Origin: Paralithodes platypus
Lineage: Eukaryota > Arthropoda > Malacostraca > Decapoda > Lithodidae
Length of the DNA: 64,000 nt
Reading direction: 5' to 3'
Assembly (NCBI GenBank): GCA_032716605.1
Contig: CM064509.1
Coordinates: 37,089,259-37,153,258 of the forward strand
In this document: positions 11,201 to 22,220 of the stretch, one piece after another
Layout of the letters: each line of letters opens with the position of its first letter
How positions within the stretch are numbered: position 1 is the first letter of the stretch
Made by a program: the position numbers and the translations under genes
Notes under the pieces: model-generated
Seen by the model: the letters and a program-made list of their open reading frames with translations, nothing else
The model's database searches: none
Told to the model about the DNA's origin: nothing

Positions 11201-11721
11201 CTACTCGGTGAGTATGAATATATAAATGTAACAATAGAATAGAGTAATAATGCATTTTAGTAAGGTAAAATTGTTAAACAATAGCAATCTTTACACAAGA
11301 ACATTATAGTAACTAGCCATCAAATTCCTTCCTTAGATTAACATTTTGTAAAATCATGTCCTTCCCAAGCTGAATAAAACATCCCAAATTAATTAATTAA
11401 CAGTAATACTAGCTTACTTTCTATAATAATAAATCAATAACATTAAAGTAGCAAAATTATTACTCTATTCTTGTGTTTTACTTATTCATTATTATTCACC
11501 ATGTCTTCCTCCATTTTCTAATCTTTATTATCGCTTATTAATCTTATAAAATTATGTTTCTATTAGCTTACCCTACTCTTCCATGTCTTATTATTATTCA
11601 CTGATAATATTATTTATGTTTTATTGTTATACATTTGCTTTTTCTCAACGTTTCTACAGTATTGAATTGATATGGGGTTATAAAATCATGGGATTATTTC
11701 AATCACACTCACGTTACTATT

Positions 11722-12262
11722 AATTACAAGCAATTTATTTTTATTTTTTTTGTGGTACATGGCTAGATACTATTTTCCGAACATTTTGATAACACTGTCA
11801 CCTCTCTCCTTAATCGGGTCTGATAGTTACAGCTTTTTATAAGTCGGCAAACTTCAGACGTGATTTATTTTTTATTTTATTTTGGGCAACTATCATGTTC
11901 TGCGATAAATTACAAGCAATTATTATTATTTTTTTTGTGGTACGTGGCTAGATACTATTTTCCGAACATTTTGATAACACTGTCACCTCTCTCCTTAATC
12001 GGGTCTGATAGTTACAGATTTTTATAAGTCGGCAAACTTCAGACGCGATTTACTCCTTTTTTTATTTTGGGCAACTATCATGTTCTGCGATAAATTACAA
12101 GCAATTTATTATTTTTTTTTTTGTGGTACGTGGCTAGATACTATTTTCCGAACATTTTGATAACACTGTCACCTCTCTCCTTAATCGGGTCTGATAGTTA
12201 CAGCTTTTTATAAGTCGGCAAACTTCAGACGCGATTTACTCGGTTTTTTATTTTGGGCAGTC
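11722..12262. repeat. Three tandem copies of ~185 bp
   Basis: The phrase GTGGTACGTGGCTAGATAC occurs at 11752 (one change), 11937 and 12123, with long flanking identity each time (CCGAACATTTTGATAACAC, AAGTCGGCAAACTTCAGAC). The array ends beside the right TIR and is part of the transposon. Confidence 0.92.
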
Positions 12263-12291
12263 AACACGTTCCGCGAATGAACGCCTCATAT

Positions 12292-12730
12292 ATACTAGCA
12301 CTAACTCGAGCCGCGTGGGAAAAAAGCGGTAACAAGTCCTCCAACCAATACTAAAGAATCCAGCCAAACATGACGTCACAAAACATGGTAAAAAAACTCC
12401 CTCAACGAATCCCCACGAGGCCAGCCAGCTATGACGTCATCGAGTATAGCAAAACACTACGCGCCTCCTATCACTCTGTTCTACTCTCTCTCTCTCTCTC
12501 AATTCCTATCATTACTACTTAATGATAAAACATATACTTTGCAATTAAATATATAAAGCCTTGACATGGGCAAAAACAAAGAGCCTTTCTGGACTGCCCA
12601 TGACACAAGCTTTCATATGAAATAAAGCACACAATAATACATCAACTGTAGCCACATCCACTGCCCTGGCGATCCTAGAGAGTCACTGTAGGACGAGCCA
12701 TGCGGTTCTAACGGAGTGGTTAACGTCACA
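12292..12730 (-). mobile_element. Candidate LTR fragment, part 2
   Basis: The end AACGTCACA at 12722-12730 matches the end GCGTCACA of the solo LTR at 50878. The preceding 250 bp align with it: a CT-rich tract, AATTCC, then a hairpin with CTTGACATGG and CCATGACAC. Two TGACGTCA palindromes (about 12371 and 12432) are CRE-like. It abuts the broken gag of the plus-strand Gypsy element, so the two insertions probably share a breakpoint here. Confidence 0.5.
12556..12612. repeat. LTR hairpin, copy 1
   Basis: CATGGGC (12565-12571) pairs with GCCCATG, and the stem extends outward to AAGC/GCTT with a mismatch and a bulge. The solo LTR has a hairpin at the same place (50684-50737) built from different bases. 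Confidence 0.6.
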
Positions 12731-12742
12731 ATGACTACAATT

Positions 12743-13881
12743 TTCAATCATTGGGTCAAGAGTAAGAAAGTCACAAGCTACAACGATCTGAAGGAGTTGG
12801 TCCTGTTAGAAAATTTGATTCTTCTGTAGCCTATCATTTAAGGGTGAAAAAGGTAGATTGTCTTGCCGACGCCGCTGACATGCCTGACACATACGTGCTC
12901 AACATCAAATTTCGTGGAAAGAAGCCCTACGATAATTCTAGTTCTAATTCTAAGTATCCCAATCACAAATCTGACAGACCCAGTCACAAGCCTGTAACGT
13001 CTTCCCCAGCTAGCCAAAATAGAATTGTTCCCCCAACTAAAAATGCAACTCAGGGCAATGGTAACAGAGGTGGGGCCCAAAGTAATAGTAATGCTCAAAG
13101 AGGGAACATTCCCGTATCCCCTAAAGTATGTACTTTTTGTGGCAAGAGAGGCCACCTAGCTTATCATTGCTGGGCCAAGGAGAGAAGCGAGAGATCGGGG
13201 CAGACAGTTGCCACCGTATCTCACACTCCATATGTGCCTTTAATGCAGGACTCCTGACAGAAGGAATACCTAGCACCAAAAGTTCCTTTAATGCAGGACT
13301 CCCGACGGAAGGAGTACCTAGCACCAAAAGTTCATTTAATACAGGACTCCCGACAGAAGGAGTACCTAGCAGCTAACGTAAACTATCTAGACAGGGGTGT
13401 AGTAGCATGCGTGGTGCAACCCACTAGGGCTAAGCCAATAATAATTTCACCATCAGTGCAGGACAGTTACCGTCCCTTTATTTCATCTGGCAACGTGAGA
13501 TTAAATGGTTGTATGCATGAGGTAAAAATTCTGAGAGACACAGGTTCTACTAGCATCCTCATGGTGAATCCTTACACTGAGTACCCATCTGGCGAACCAG
13601 TTATAATGAGAGGTGCTGGAGGCCAATTTTATGCATACTTGGTAAAAGGCGAAATTGAATGTGAGTTACTACAGGGTGAGGCCACCATAGCTTTGTGTAG
13701 GTCCCAAGATATCCCTGTGCCCGGGGTAACACTCCTTTTGGGGAATGATGTAGCAGGTGAGAAGGTCCGACCAGACCCCATTTTGTCACTTTCCCCTGTT
13801 AACGAGCCACTAACCGGTGAGCTCGAAAAGGAGATGCCAACAGTTTTCCCTGTGTGTGCTGTCACACGTTCAATGTCTTAA
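12743..13881 (+). pseudogene. Gypsy-1 gag C-terminus and retropepsin
   Basis: The reading starts inside a degraded SCAN-like capsid segment (FNHWVKSKKVTSYNDLKEL from 12743), breaks at a stop near 12829, and resumes at about 12844 with DCLADAADMPDTY. A zinc knuckle CTFCGKRGHLAYHC follows at 13132-13173. Three in-frame 16-residue repeats bridge to the protease, which has the active-site motif RDTGSTSIL and the flap-region segment TLLLGNDVAG. One TGA at 13255-13257, where sister repeats have CGA, interrupts the frame, and a TAA ends it at 13881. Gag supplies the capsid and the protease cleaves the polyprotein. The N-terminal gag and 5' LTR are missing. Confidence 0.85.
13237..13380 (+). repeat. 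Three 48-bp in-frame repeats
   Basis: Units start at 13237, 13285 and 13333 and encode variants of a 16-residue unit with QDSRRKEYLAPKV. The length is a multiple of three, so the frame is kept. The first unit carries TGA where the others have CGA. Confidence 0.92.
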
Positions 13882-13944
13882 GTAACAGTTCCCTCAGACA
13901 GAAATGTACCGAATGTAAGAGTTGATGAAAGGGATGATGAGAGT

Positions 13945-14954
13945 GTGAATGACGCTCCAACTGTGCCTGATGATGTGACTGAGGTGGATTTATCTGACAC
14001 CTTTATGGCTCATCTTGACCCTAACGATGACCATGAAACCCCTCCAAATTGTCCTAGTGACCTGGTAGAGCTACAGAAAGATGATAGAGAATGCAAGGAG
14101 TTAGCTGCCAGGGCCGTGCGTGAAGAGGAATGTGAGGAGGGTGGTGAATGTTTCTACCTCAAAGGAGGAGTATTGTGGCGTAGATGGAGACAGCCACACT
14201 GACCAATCGATGACGGGGCCTGGGACGTCCATCAAGTAGTAGTCCCCAAACCTTGTCGTAGATATATCTTGGAAATGGCACATTGTATACCATTGGCAGG
14301 ACACCTAGGTGTGAGAAAAACTCTAGACAGAATCAGAGCCCACTTTCACTGGCCAGGAATGCGTGCAGATGAAGTGGAGTTTTGTAGAGTGTGTCACACT
14401 TGCCAGATGACAGGAAAACTCAATCAGAAGGTGCCTGTACATCCTCTGGTGCCCTTGCCCGTCTTCGACAATCATTTTACTCGGGTGGTAGTGGACATTG
14501 TAAGCCCATTGCCTAAGACTTCCCAAGGTAACAATTATTTTTTAACTATTATGGACATGGCAACTCGCTACCCAGAGGCTATACCCTTAAGGACTACGTC
14601 TGTCCAACTGTCATCAAGGAACTGCTCAAATTCTTCACCAGAATGGGTTTCCCCCATGAGGTGCAAAGTGATCAAGGAACTAATTTTACCTCTAACATCT
14701 TCCAGGAGTCCCTGAAGGAGTTGGGTATCGAGCATGTTAAGTTGAGCACCTACCACCCAGAGAGTCAAGGGGTTCTCGAACGGTATCATCAAACTTTGAA
14801 AGGAATGTTGCGTAAATATTGTACAGAGACCGGAGTTGACTGGGATAAGGGGGTACCTTTTCTTTTATTTGCTACTCGTGAGGTTCCAACTGAATCCCTG
14901 GGTTTTTCCCCTAATGAGCTAGTTTTCGGTCACCAGGTAAGAGGTCCTTTGTAG
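13945..14954 (+). pseudogene. Gypsy-1 integrase (located before RT)
   Basis: An acidic linker in the same frame as the protease leads past a TGA at 14202 into the integrase. The zinc-binding region reads AGHLGVRKTL, HFHWPGM and CRVCHTCQ. The catalytic triad is seen as VVVDIVSPLP, VQSDQGTNF and YHPESQGVLERYHQ. A one-base deletion near 14600 shifts the frame between the first Asp and the second. A TAG follows RGPL at 14952-14954. The enzyme would join element cDNA to host DNA. Its position upstream of RT is the reverse of ordinary Ty3/Gypsy elements and matches the gmr1 group. Confidence 0.88.
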
Positions 14955-14957
14955 CTA

Positions 14958-16902
14958 TTGCAGGATAGCCTAGTTGGCCAGGAGGGGAACCAATACCTCC
15001 TCAAGTATGTTTCAGATTTCAAAACCCAGCTGAGATCCTCATGTGAGTTTTCAGCTCAAAACTTGACAGTGGCTAAAAGCTCCATGAAGAACTGGTATGA
15101 CAGAAAAGCCTGTGAGAGGGAGTTTCAGCCCGGTGATGAGGTTTTGGTCCTGCTCCCCCATTTTGGCCAACCTTTATCTGCCAAGTTCAGGGGCCCATAT
15201 AAGATCATTCAGAGGGTGAGCATTACCGATTATCTAGTAACTACCCCAAACAGGAGAAAGCCCATGCAAGTATTTCATATAAATATGTTGAAACCCTACC
15301 ATAGGTCCCCTGATTCCTCTCCTCCAGATTCTCCCACTGTGCCAGTGAATGTCAGGACCTGTGGACAGCCTGGTGCGGACGAAGTCTTCAGTTCTCTTAC
15401 TGACCCGCAACAGACTGTTCCAGAGCCTGAAGGTATCCATGCAGACTTTAACTTGTCATGTAACCTATCCAACTTTCAGTATAACTCAGTAGCTTGGGGG
15501 GAATTACCATCTAAACTATGTCATCTTCCCTCTGATCAAGCGAACCAACTAATTTCTGTTTTATCTCAGCCTCCCAGTGTGTTCCGTGATACTCCAGGGC
15601 TCACTTCTTTGGCCGTGCACGACATCGACGTAGGGGATGCAACTCCCATTAAACTATCCCCCTACCGTGTCTCGCCACAACGCAGGAGTATACTGCAGGT
15701 CGAGCTTGATGTTATGTTGTCAAACGAGCTGATCACAAGGGCCTTAAGCCATTGGAGTAGTCCGGTCATACTTGTGCCAAAGCCAGACGGGAGCCATAGG
15801 TTATGTATGGACTATAGGCAAGTTAATGCTGTCACAAAGAACGATACCTACCCACTGCCACGGATCGACGACTGCATTGACCAGATTGGTACAGCCACCT
15901 ATATCAGCAAGATTGATTTAATGAAGGGATATTGGCAAGTAGCTCTCACCCCTAGAGCGAGGGAAATATCATGCTTTGTAGTCAACAATCAAGCCTTCTG
16001 CTGTAACTTAATGCCCTACGGCTTGAAAAACGCTCCAGCTACATTCCAGCGCCTCATGAATTTGGTGACTGAAGGGGTACCTTGGATGTGTTGTCTACAT
16101 CGATGATATTCTTATCTTTTCACAGTCATGGTAGGAGCATCTTTACCAACTTAGATTGCTGTTCTTAAATCTTGCTGATGCCAATTTGGTGGTTAATCTT
16201 AAGAAATGCACCTTTGTAAAGAGTGCGGTCCAGTATCTAGGATATACGGTAGGTCAGGGGCAGGTTGCACCTCCTCAAGCAAAGGTAGAGTCTATTCTAG
16301 AATTCCCAACTCCTAGCACTAAGAAACATATCCAAAGGTACCTAGGAATGATTGGTTATTATAGGCGTTTCATCTTAAACTTTTCTAGGTTAACAGCTCC
16401 CCTGACAGATCTTCTCCGTAAGGATGTGAAGTTTGAGTGGTCCTCCGAATGTGAGGAGGCCTTTAATGCTACCAAATATATTTAATCAAATTATCCTGTA
16501 CTCCGAGCTCCTGATTTTAACAGATCTTTTTCCCTAGCAGTGGATGCGAGCAATACCGGGGTTGGTGCAGTATTGCTACAGGAAGATGACTGTGAAGTAT
16601 TGCATCCTGTGTGCTATTTTAGTAAAACATTTAATTCTGCTCAACGTAACTATTCAGTCATTGAGAAGGAGCTGTTAGCATTAATTGTATCCCTTAAATA
16701 CTTTGCTGTCTATGTGCAATCTGCCTCTGGTGCCATCACTGTGTATACTGACCATCACCTCTTATATTTTTTGCATAAGTTCCATAATAAAAACCAACGA
16801 CTGACCAGGTGGAGTTTGTTGCTGCAGGAATACTCCCTGGATGTTAAACATATTAAGGGGGTCCAGAACGTGCTAGCCGATTGCCTATCACGTATCTATT
16901 AA
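14958..16902 (+). pseudogene. Gypsy-1 integrase C-terminus, RT and RNase H
   Basis: The first 130 residues are the integrase C-terminal domain (NWYDRKACEREFQPGDEVL, KFRGPYKI, FHINMLKPY). The RT follows: LVPKPDGSHRLCMDYRQVN, YPLPRIDD, KIDLMKGYWQV, LMPYGLKNAPATFQ and, after a frameshift near 16095, VYIDDILIFS with the catalytic Asp pair. The thumb and connection contain QYLGYTVG and LGMIGYYRRFI. After a TAA near 16483 the RNase H reads VDASNTGVGAVLLQ, FSKTFNSAQRNYSVIEKEL and YTDHHLLYFL, ending VLADCLSRIY. Several stops and a shift show it is dead. Confidence 0.9.
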
Positions 16903-16949
16903 AGATTGCATTTACCAGGGTGGCCTCATACAGCAGTAAGATTACCTAA

Positions 16950-17175
16950 TGAGAGGATTTTGGCAATTAACTCTCCCTTGTAGCGAGGTAAATATCATGC
17001 TTTAGTAGTGCGCTTTCAAGCCTTCAGCTGTGAGATGCCTTCCAGTTCGAATAACGCTCCAGCTACGTTCCGGCTATGTTCTGATGTGGTACCTGGAGAC
17101 GTTGCCTACTTTGGGTGATATCCTTATTATATCCTCATTATAATCTTGCTGTTGCCAATCTGGTGGTGAATCTAT
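16950..17175 (+). pseudogene. Degenerate second copy of the Gypsy RT palm segment
   Basis: This resembles 15926-16195 with many substitutions: AAATATCATGCTTT, AACGCTCCAGCTAC, GATATCCTTAT and CTTGCTGTTGCCAATCTGGT recur in the same order. It lies after the RNase H stop, so the element contains, or is joined to, a second RT remnant. Confidence 0.75.
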
Positions 17176-17235
17176 TTATGTATTATGCTTAATATTATGT
17201 ACTATACTCCTTAAACTCTTTTCTAGGGGGAAGGT

Positions 17236-17680
17236 CTGACATACGGAGCCCTGTATGTTTATGTTAAGAGTTAGAATTAACAGTTGAAGGAGTGCCGAAT
17301 TACCCAGGTGGCGAAGCAGACCAGCGAGCGAACCAGCGAGTGAGAAACCAGCTCTTCTGCATTCCAGCAAACAAGACTTCACACCTGCGTGCATCATATG
17401 GGGACCCTGCAAACTACTTCGATGACCCGACGCTATGACGATAATCGACGCCATTGGACCACGCACCTCTTACGCAACTAGAGGAGCTGTGATTGGGGCG
17501 CGCACCATCCCCCGCCTCCTGATTCGTTCCTACACCATCATTGCATAGTATATAAGACCCGAGTAGTGGGCATTCAAATCAGTCTCATTTGGAGTTGGGA
17601 AGGTGAACTTGCAGCTGGAGGAAGACGGGGTGAAGTATTATAATGGGATTGTGACTGACAGTCAGATTATATAAGTGTGT
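17236..17680 (+). mobile_element. Candidate 3' LTR of Gypsy-1
   Basis: A purine tract TAGGGGGAAGG (17224-17234) precedes TGACATACGG, the arrangement of a polypurine primer and LTR start. About 310 bp downstream is a TATA/initiator pair. No second LTR copy is in the window, so the right limit is arbitrary and the call is an inference. Confidence 0.4.
17549..17584 (+). promoter_or_regulatory. TATA box plus TCAGT initiator
   Basis: TATATAAG at 17549-17556 lies 32 bp upstream of the A in TCAGTC (17579-17584). This spacing and the TCAGT initiator are the arthropod core-promoter consensus. It most likely served the LTR. Confidence 0.55.
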
Positions 17681-18683
17681 TTTAAGTGTGTTCGGTGTAA
17701 ACACTTACGTTATGTTGGTTAGTGAGATATGTGATTGGGAATTAACGTTAACGCTACTATTATGTACTTAACTATTTTAGTTGAATGACTTGTGGACTAA
17801 AGCAACTCTTCAAGTAATTGGGTTATGATAAAAGTAATACTATTGTTTTATATTAATACTTACGAGTTCTTTCATTTTCTTTTAATTAAGCTGGTAAGAA
17901 CAAGAACGGTGATACTATTGTCTCATATTAGTAATATCGCCTTAGACTAACATGGCTGTTTTAATGTTACTTCTAGTGATTTCCTAAGCTGAAGAAAATT
18001 CTTTTAGCTTCAAAATATAATTTTTTGCTTTTCATATTATTTGAGTGAGACCTGAATCGAATCTATGAAGCGATCCTTTAACTTAATTAACTCATAATCA
18101 AACCTCAATGTTACGTGGTTAAGAAATACATTTATCTAATTATTAAATATATATCTAACTTTTTATGTGACTTTGATATTAATCCTGATAATAATAATAT
18201 AAAACTATTAACGTAAGACAAGAACCAAGAATAATAACTACATTAAATATAAATAAAAGGACATATAAGAAAACTAGCTATTCATTTAAAAAAGGGTAAG
18301 AGACAGAAATATTCTTACCTTAATATTTATCTTTCAAGACTTGATATATAATTAATAGTCCTTCTTTAGATATAACTTATTCGGTTCATAACCATAGCCT
18401 ACTAAGCTTCGGATAAATAATAATTCTTTATAAATACTACATGACTTTAATTAGTTTCACTATTTTTTCATAATTAAAGAGTATCAGTCAATAAAGGATA
18501 CCAAGTCCTAAGATCCAAAAGGAAAGGAAGCAACAACATGAAATAATTTTATTAAATTTTACTTTCGTTTTGCCTTCAGCTGACTGATACCTTAATATAT
18601 ATCTCTGTGCTATCTAGATTCATCAAGTTAACCACTTGAGGATCAAGATACGTAACAATATATATAGAGGCTACTGTATATAC
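17681..18683. other. AT-rich non-coding stretch
   Basis: No open frame, repeat end or known element is recognised. Confidence 0.7.
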
Positions 18684-18747
18684 TGGGATTGGACAGGATA
18701 AATGTTAAAGAGAATGGTCCTTCGATCTATCACAATATGTATATACA

Positions 18748-18816
<69 letters not shown>

Positions 18817-19860
18817 TGAGTACTTCAGCAGTAGATTTTGGGCACTTAAACCTCCATATCAAAAGGAAAAGAATTGACAGGGCGCCAGGCAACATCTTTA
18901 TTTTTCAAATTTTCGGCTAACCTTAAGCCATCATCAGGAACAACATTCCCTAAAAATAAGTAATACACTATTAGAACAACGCAATTTGTAAAAAATAGGG
19001 TAATGATTATCGAATCTATAAAAGGTTAAACTTACTAAATATAAACTATCCTATATTAATGTCTCACTATATATAAAATTAAAATTCATACACTAACCAT
19101 GTAAAACCAGTGAAGATACCGAAAAGCAAAATAAAGACCATCACAATTGAACATAACAAATATTTTAACCTTTGAATACAAACATTGTTTCCATAAATTC
19201 AAAACAAAGTCACAACACAGGCTAATACCATACAACGGATCAAGAAACGATCTCCCAATTTATCTAACACCATTGATTTATCAGTAAGGAAACTATATAA
19301 TAATATTTCGATAACTAGCAATTAACTTACATAACCCCTGACCAAAAATCCAAACACAAATGCTACTCTTAGTCAAAAACATGAAAACACTAATAAACTA
19401 AGCCTAAATCAATCTTATATATCATAGCAATACGAGACTGAAATTCAACCCAATCTAGAGATTTAACACAAAAAACACATCACTCCCAATGACAAAAGCA
19501 AAAATATTTATGTTTAAACCCATCATTATACTTGACTTACCCAGAAAAGAGTTCTCATCAGCACCAGGAACAAGAGAGAACTGAGGAACCTGAACCGAGA
19601 AGCGGCTAAAATAAACTCCCATGAAACAATTTCCCAAACAAATGAACCACTAACCATGTTGAACAAACCCTTGAAATTTGACCAAACATATATCTATGAA
19701 CCACTATTTGCAAGATTGATTTCAGGATTCAGTTTACCAATTAACAACTTCTCACCAATCAATGCATCAGACTGGCTACCCAACCTAGAGACTATCTCAA
19801 AATCACCCACACTAAAGAGATGATCCTCTTCACGCGAATGATTTCGAATAGCCGAAAACG
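18684..19860 (-). repeat. Left inverted arm of the Penelope element
   Basis: The inner boundary is at GCCGAAAACG (19851-19860), after which the similarity to the right arm stops abruptly. The arm includes a (TA)n tract at 18745-18812 and CAACATCTTTATTTTTC near 18890. A 60-codon frame appears identically in both arms only because of the duplication. Confidence 0.9.
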
Positions 19861-21108
19861 CATAGCCTGTAAAAACTTTCCCGATCGGTAGCTCCTACCC
19901 AGGTGTTCAAATATCCTAATTTTGAAGGAACGACTAGTGCATCCCAAATACCTAGCCTCACAGCTAGGACAAGTAAATTTGTATACAATATTTGAACACA
20001 GAAAGTCAGGCACGCGATCTTTGAAGCTAAAAAATGACCCAATTCTAAACTTATTGGTGAAAACAAATCTAAAGCTCACAGCAGGAAAACTATTTTTCAG
20101 AACATTTAGTGCAATTTTACGAAATTCATTACTGATAGATCCATAGTAAGGCATTTTAACATAAATTATCTTCTTTTTTACATCAAAATTTGATTGAACA
20201 CCCTGAGCTTGTTTTACATACAAAAAATGTCTAAGTATACCACTGAATATATCTTCCTTATAGTTATTAAGCATAAAATATTTCCTTAATTTTTCAATTT
20301 CAACATGTAGCGAAACATAGCTGGAGCAAACAGCATAGGCTCTTTCTAATAGAGTCTTTATTGAATTAATCTTAAAAATCTTAGGGCAGTAGCTAAGCCA
20401 GTTTAAACCTAATCCTGTATGAGTGGGCTTTCTATAAACCTCAGTAGCTAATCCCTGATCTGTCTTTATCACTTTAACATCCAAAAATGCTAGTGACCCA
20501 TTCACTTCATCATCACATGTAAATTTAATATTTTGATGTTGCTTGTTCATATATTCAAAAAAACTTATATTATCTTCTACATCTCGAAATATTAAAAATG
20601 TATCATCCACATATCTCCTATAAAATATAGGTTTGAATGATAGGGGACACTCATCAAGCCACTGAACCTCTTTATTGCATAAAAATGAACCCGCAAACAA
20701 TGGACCCAGACTTGACCCCATTGAAACTCCATCAATTTGACTATACAATACTTTGTTAAACAAAAAACAAGATTCTGCAGTTACAAACAAGAACAATTTC
20801 TTAACTATATCCTTACTAATATTGAAAAAGTTGTTAGAATCATATTCATCCAAAATAATCTCTAAAGTCTCACTCAGAGGAACGTTTGTGAAAAGTGAAT
20901 CTACATCATAACTGGCAAGAACAAAATGTTTAGGCAACACAAGATTTGAAATTTCCCTCACAAAACTACCAGAATTGAGTACTGTATATTCATTAGTTGT
21001 AAGAGGAGCAACTATGGGTTGAAGAAATTTTGCTAAATTATACCCCGCTGTCTTTATAGATGAAACAATTGGCCTGAGTGGAATTCCTGGTTTATGTACC
21101 TTTGGTAA
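19792..21108 (-). pseudogene. Penelope-like RT with GIY-YIG endonuclease, 5'-truncated
   Basis: Read on the minus strand, the frame is open from the arm junction at 21108 to about 19792, roughly 438 codons. It starts with LPKVHKPGIPLRPIVSS, then YDVDSLFTNVPL, GVSMGSSLGPLFAG and the catalytic YRRYVDDTFLIF (about 20600), then NGSLAFLDVKV and YRKPTHTG. The C-terminal endonuclease has NIVYKFTCPSC and ARYLGCTSRSFKIRIFEH, matching the Penelope-type GIY-YIG core with its Cys pair. Missing are the N-terminal third and the start codon; the RT begins directly at the inverted-arm boundary. No stops lie within the retained part, so truncation, not decay, disabled it. Confidence 0.9.
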
Positions 21109-22129
21109 CGTTTTCGGCTATTCGAAATCATTCGCGTGAAGAGGATCATCTCTTTAGTGTGGGTGATTTTGAGATAGTCTCTAGGTTGGGTAGCCAGTCT
21201 GATGCATTGATTGGTGAGAAGTTGTTAATTGGTAAACTGAATCCTGAAATCAATCTTGCAAATAGTGGTTCATAGATATATGTTTGGTCAAATTTCAAGG
21301 GTTTGTTCAACATGGTTAGTGGTTCATTTGTTTGGGAAATTGTTTCATGGGAGTTTATTTTAGCCGCTTCTCGGTTCAGGTTCCTCAGTTCTCTCTTGTT
21401 CCTGGTGCTGATGAGAACTCTTTTCTGGGTAAGTCAAGTATAATGATGGGTTTAAACATAAATATTTTTGCTTTTGTCATTGGGAGTGATGTGTTTTTTG
21501 TGTTAAATCTCTAGATTGGGTTGAATTTCAGTCTCGTATTGCTATGATATATAAGATTGATTTAGGCTTAGTTTATTAGTGTTTTCATGTTTTTGACTAA
21601 GAGTATCATTTGTGTTTGGATTTTTGGTCAGGGGTTATGTAAGTTAATTGCTAGTTATCGAAATATTATTATATAGTTTCCTTACTGATAAATCAATGGT
21701 GTTAGATAAATTGGGAGATCGTTTCTTGATCCGTTGTATGGTATTAGCCTGTGTTGTGACTTTGTTTTGAATTTATGGAAACAATGTTTGTATTCAAAGG
21801 TTAAAATATTTGTTATGTTCAATTGTGATGGTCTTTATTTTGCTTTTCGGTATCTTCACTGGTTTTACATGGTTAGCGTATGAATTTTAATTTTATATAT
21901 AGTGAGACATTAATATAGGATAGTTTATATTTAGTAAATTTAACCTTTTATAGATTCGATAATCATTACCCTATTTTTTACAAATTGCGTTGTTCTAATA
22001 GTGTATTACTTATTTTTTAGGGAATGTTGTTCCTGATGATGGCTTAAGGTTAGCCGAAAATTTGAAAAATAAAGATGTTGCCTGGCGCCCTGTCAATTCT
22101 TTTCCTTTTTTTTATATATATATATACTG

Positions 22130-22161
<32 letters not shown>

Positions 22162-22220
22162 CATATTGTGATAGATCAAAGGACCACTCTCTTAAACATT
22201 TGACCCGTCCAATCCCAGCG
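21109..22220 (+). repeat. Right inverted arm of the Penelope element
   Basis: Inverse of 18684-19860 with few differences. It begins CGTTTTCGGCTATTCG and ends near GGGTCCAATCCCAGC-like sequence at 22200-22217. The 60-codon frame at 21332-21514 duplicates that at 19455-19637. Confidence 0.9.

Larger units (their letters stand above)
8873..12287 (+). mobile_element. Sola-like DNA transposon, 3.4 kb
   Basis: Both ends are visible. The left TIR begins GAGGCGCTCATTCGCGGAA and the inverted right TIR GAGGCGTTCATTCGCGGAA, with similarity over about 32 bp. ATAT is present at 8869-8872 and 12288-12291 as a likely 4-bp target duplication. It carries one decayed transposase gene (9302-11200) and a 3' zone of three tandem copies of about 185 bp. 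A 4-bp duplication and a DDD-type enzyme fit the Sola superfamily, but the superfamily name is an inference from these traits. Confidence 0.75.
18684..22220 (-). mobile_element. Penelope-like element with inverted arms
   Basis: A minus-strand Penelope RT/GIY-YIG body (19861-21108) lies between two near-identical inverted arms, 18684-19860 and 21109-22220. Each arm holds the last codons and 3' untranslated part of the element. The outer ends share TGGGATTGGAC and a TA-rich tract. Penelope elements are known for 5' truncation and inverted or tandem partial copies, and this fits that pattern. Confidence 0.85.

Noticed and set aside
19455..19637. 60-codon gene present twice (also 21332-21514)
   Set aside because: The second copy exists only because it lies in the inverted arms of the Penelope element; it is 3' untranslated sequence.
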